Source: Dillenia suffruticosa (lineage: Eukaryota > Streptophyta > Magnoliopsida > Dilleniales > Dilleniaceae). Taken from it: DNA of 64,000 nucleotides. The translations under genes were made by a program, and so were the position numbers. The notes beneath the pieces are model-generated. The model had not been told where the DNA came from, did not search any database, and was given only the letters and a program-made list of their open reading frames with translations. Below are positions 61,542-64,000 of the stretch, one piece after another. How positions within the stretch are numbered: position 1 is the first letter of the stretch; each line of letters starts with the position of its first letter. The stretch is from positions 5,084,001 through 5,148,000 of the forward strand of contig JAVTVX010000010.1 in NCBI GenBank assembly GCA_033439265.1. The letters are read 5' to 3'.

Positions 61542-62400
61542 TTTGATTCTATATCTTGACTGGAACTATTAATTTGGTTAGCTATGCAAAGGGAAAAATC
61601 TAAATGTTGAGGCTAAAAAAAAATCTAATTTCAATATTGAGATTAATTGTAAATTATTTCTGATCAGCAGGATTTGATCGTCATGTTAGAGCTCTTAGAT
61701 GCACTTATTTTATTTTATTTAGTTTGGCGGGTGTCTAAAGTCCTATTCCTTTCTATTTTTCGTCTTTCTTTACCTCTTTCTTTCAAATACAGCAAAGGCC
61801 ACCATTGTTAAGAGTTCCGTAGGTTTCCTTGGAGTTTGCTAACCTTCCCTAGACTGTGGTAGCCACTTCTAGTTTCACATGCAGCAAAGGGAAAAATCTA
61901 AATTTTTGTGGCTTTCATGGTTAGCTATCTGAACATTGTAGATCAGTCAAAGACCTCTCTGTTTCTATTCGGTTGGCTTTCTCTTTTGTTCTAGGTTTCT
62001 CTCTCTTTAGTGTTTGTCATGATCACAACAAAATGACTAATTTTACAACAAAATCATTAAACATTTCTTCTATTAATAAATCTATTCATTAAAAATGGTT
62101 GAATTTGTGATAAATAGAAAACTTTAAAACCATATTTGCATCAATGATGTATGTATGCATGTATGTTTGTATGTGTTTCTTGAATTTTATGAGTTTTACT
62201 CTCCTCTTTGTGAGGGGTAGATGTATCATTTTTTTAAATATGATATTCAAGGTATAATTTCTTTTAAAAGTTAATGTTTATTTGCTTCTTTTGGGTTTTT
62301 TTTTTCAAAGAAGAAAGAAAAAATGGCAAAGGGTATTTTATCAAATTAACGTAAAAATAAATAAAAATTATTCAAGTAAGGTTGTTTTTTTTTTGTTCTC
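61317..62400. other. 3' flank of the STR12-like gene
   Basis: Downstream of the TGA. Holds the likely 3' UTR, a G/A-rich run with (GA)n at about 61496-61541, and otherwise featureless AT-rich DNA. I did not identify a clear poly-A signal that I would defend. Confidence 0.45.
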
Positions 62401-62410
62401 AAAATCACGA

Positions 62411-62549
62411 TTTCGCATTCACAAAGTGCGAAATTACAAATTTTTTTAATATATTAAAAAAGAATTGAAGAAAAAAAAAATTTTTTGGGTCTCAAGAGGT
62501 TTCGCGCTTCAGGAGCACGAAACCTTTTTCGCGCTCGATGAGTGCAAAA
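62411..62549. repeat. Three related hairpins with TTTCGC stems
   Basis: Hairpin 1 is 62411-62433 (TTTCGCA ... TGCGAAA). Hairpin 2 is 62497-62525 (AGGTTTCGCGCT ... AGCACGAAACCT). Hairpin 3 is 62526-62549 (TTTTCGCGCTC ... GAGTGCAAAA). All share the same stem word around different loops in otherwise AT-rich DNA. Confidence 0.7.
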
Positions 62550-62840
62550 TAGACACCCTCTTCCCCTGTTCACCCATCCCTCACCTCTCTGTGTCCCCAC
62601 CATGCGGGTCACATTTTGCCACTCAAAAATCGCGAAATCCACCAGACACACATATCCCATGATGTGATTGTACGAGCTATGAGTTGTGTCTATGCTCTAT
62701 TCGCAAGCATTGCCTATGTGCGTGTGCATGCCTTGGTGCAATGTGTAGGGTGCAGATGGCGTAAATATGTGCAAGGCGCACAGATGTGCATAGCGTTTTT
62801 GTGATGATCTATGCGAGTTACAAGCGATACCTATGCAACG

Positions 62841-62917
62841 CGTGCATGCAACGTTTGTTGCTCGTGCATGCAACGTGCGTTGCTCGTGCATGCAACGTGC
62901 GTTGCTCGTGCATGGCG
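62841..62917. repeat. 22-bp tandem repeat, three units plus a partial
   Basis: Units at 62841, 62863 and 62885 read CGTGCATGCAACGTGCGTTG plus CT (the first has TTTGTTG), followed by a partial copy. Each unit contains palindromic GCATGC and CAACGTGCGTTG. Confidence 0.85.
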
Positions 62918-63175
62918 CGGGCACCACAACATGCATGATCTATGCGCACTACCCCCGTTGGGCTCATGAAAACATAATATCAAACTCTATCATGCGTACT
63001 CAACAACAATAGAAAAATATTATGAAATAAAACCAAATATCCTACAACATAAGAATAAACAAGAAGAACAATTAAGTAACGAAAATGGTTTTATAGAATC
63101 AATGTTACAAAATTAAAATCATACATTATGGGAAATGTAATCTAAGTGCTGCAAGGAGGTGGTCTAGCATGGCGT

Positions 63176-64000
63176 CATGGCTGATGTCTCACAGGTATAC
63201 GAGCTGGTCTACCAGGTACAGGTGGAGGTGGAGATATATCGTATAAAGGTGCACCCTCATCAATTTCTGGAAAGGCAACTAGAGAAGGAACATCAATTGA
63301 ATGTCGAGGAGGAATATCAATTGAATGCCAAGGACGCTGATGTCTTCGCTTGTAAGCACTAAGTCACGGCGGCTCATCGACATCCTCCGTGCAAATCGGA
63401 GTCGAAGTAGGAATCGGGTAGGAAGATGATGGCAGCAGCTTCGTCTCGTCATCATAATCATCCGCAGCACCGGAAGTCGATGGTATATCCATACGTGCAA
63501 ATGTCGAACGACAATTCTCATGAAATGGCGCATGATCGACATACTAAGGAGCATACCATGATGCATCTCTAAACTGTGCAAATCTTGAATCCACTCCTTC
63601 CTCAACGAGTATATCTGAGGCCACTAGGTGCATGTTTTCCAACTCATAGCACTGCAAAAGATGGAAAAAAGTAAAACATTATATAAACTATGAAACCCCA
63701 AAAAATGATAAACATGTATTGAGTTACGAGATACTCCATTGTATCACTGTGGGTCGGTATCCCTGCTAACAACGATGGGCAGAACATGCAATATATAAGC
63801 GGGTGATCTGGCGATACCACTGCATATGTTGAGGCGTGGTCCTCGGCTCACCGAAAGTGTTATCGCCATCTGTAATGTGGTTTGTATGGTTTTCGCAAAC
63901 TTGCAAGTGTACGGCATATGCTCGCGCCCAATCGGTCCCCTGCCTCTCACATAGATTAGTCCGATACAACTCCCGATCCATAGATACAGGGAAAGGAACA
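63176..64000 (-). pseudogene. Plant mobile domain (PMD, MAIN-like) gene, 3' part, broken
   Basis: Minus strand. 64000-63775 gives MDRELYRTNLCERQGTDWAR, then HLQVCENHTNH and QHMQWYRQITRLYI, the end of the PMD domain (family: DW..H..YI..W, then YM.WY.RITRRFI). After an intron with acceptor CTTTTGCAG, 63652-63176 continues CYELENMHLVASDILVEEG, then an acidic and Pro-rich tail (DISPPPPVPGRPARIPVRHQ). Two in-frame stops interrupt this last exon (near 63546 and 63368), so the copy looks dead. PMD proteins occur as host MAIN-type genes and, far more often, as cargo of DNA transposons and retroelements. The 5' part is outside the window. Confidence 0.75.

Noticed and set aside
62841-62917. CRISPR-like direct repeats
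   Set aside because: The units are contiguous without spacers, and the window is plant nuclear DNA.

Overview
The window looks like nuclear DNA of a flowering plant, most likely a eudicot. The evidence is a chloroplast-type rhodanese/PpiC gene with plant exon structure, two plant-type LTR retrotransposon lineages primed by initiator-Met tRNA, CACTA-like ends, plant SINEs and LINEs, and AT-rich intergenic DNA. I cannot name the species. There are no rRNA or tRNA genes, CRISPR arrays or bacterial operons.

Layout. 1-3120: the 3' part of a multi-exon ULP1-like (C48) cysteine protease gene, followed by AT-rich DNA and a CACTA-type terminus ending at 5495; a second, decayed terminus of the same kind ends near 6335. 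6.3-10.1 kb: no gene I can support. 10.2-10.95 kb (minus): a broken piece of an SRRM1-like PWI-domain splicing factor gene. 11.17-12.29 kb: a non-autonomous element with long terminal inverted repeats. 12545-23010: a whole-looking, very young Ty3/gypsy chromovirus (Tekay/Del type, minus strand) with 2.57-kb LTRs and a 5-bp target duplication, sitting inside a short open frame. 23.96-31.44 kb: a heavily decayed Ty1/copia Sirevirus-type fossil with a SINE nested in its left LTR. 32.6-32.8 kb: a tRNA-derived SINE with an 11-bp target duplication. 32.8-36.5 kb: AT-rich and GA-rich DNA.

37100-61316: the one clearly functional-looking host gene, a rhodanese-like/PpiC domain protein of the chloroplast STR12 type (eight exons, about 24 kb, plus strand). 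Most of its length is transposon-filled intron. A LINE 3' end abuts its start codon, a 2.5-kb pyrimidine-rich array fills much of intron 1, L1 pieces and a Harbinger-like MITE lie in intron 3, a Ty1/copia element (51001-56012, same strand as the gene) lies in intron 5, and an RTE LINE tail and a 171-bp tandem duplication lie in intron 6.

61.3-64 kb: gene-free DNA with three similar hairpins and a 22-bp tandem repeat, then a broken plant-mobile-domain (PMD/MAIN-like) gene on the minus strand that runs off the window. The two window edges therefore carry the two gene families (ULP1 and PMD) that plant DNA transposons often carry.

Functionally, only the STR12-like gene looks like a maintained host gene. 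The ULP1-like gene is nearly intact apart from one in-frame stop. The chromovirus is the only element that looks complete.
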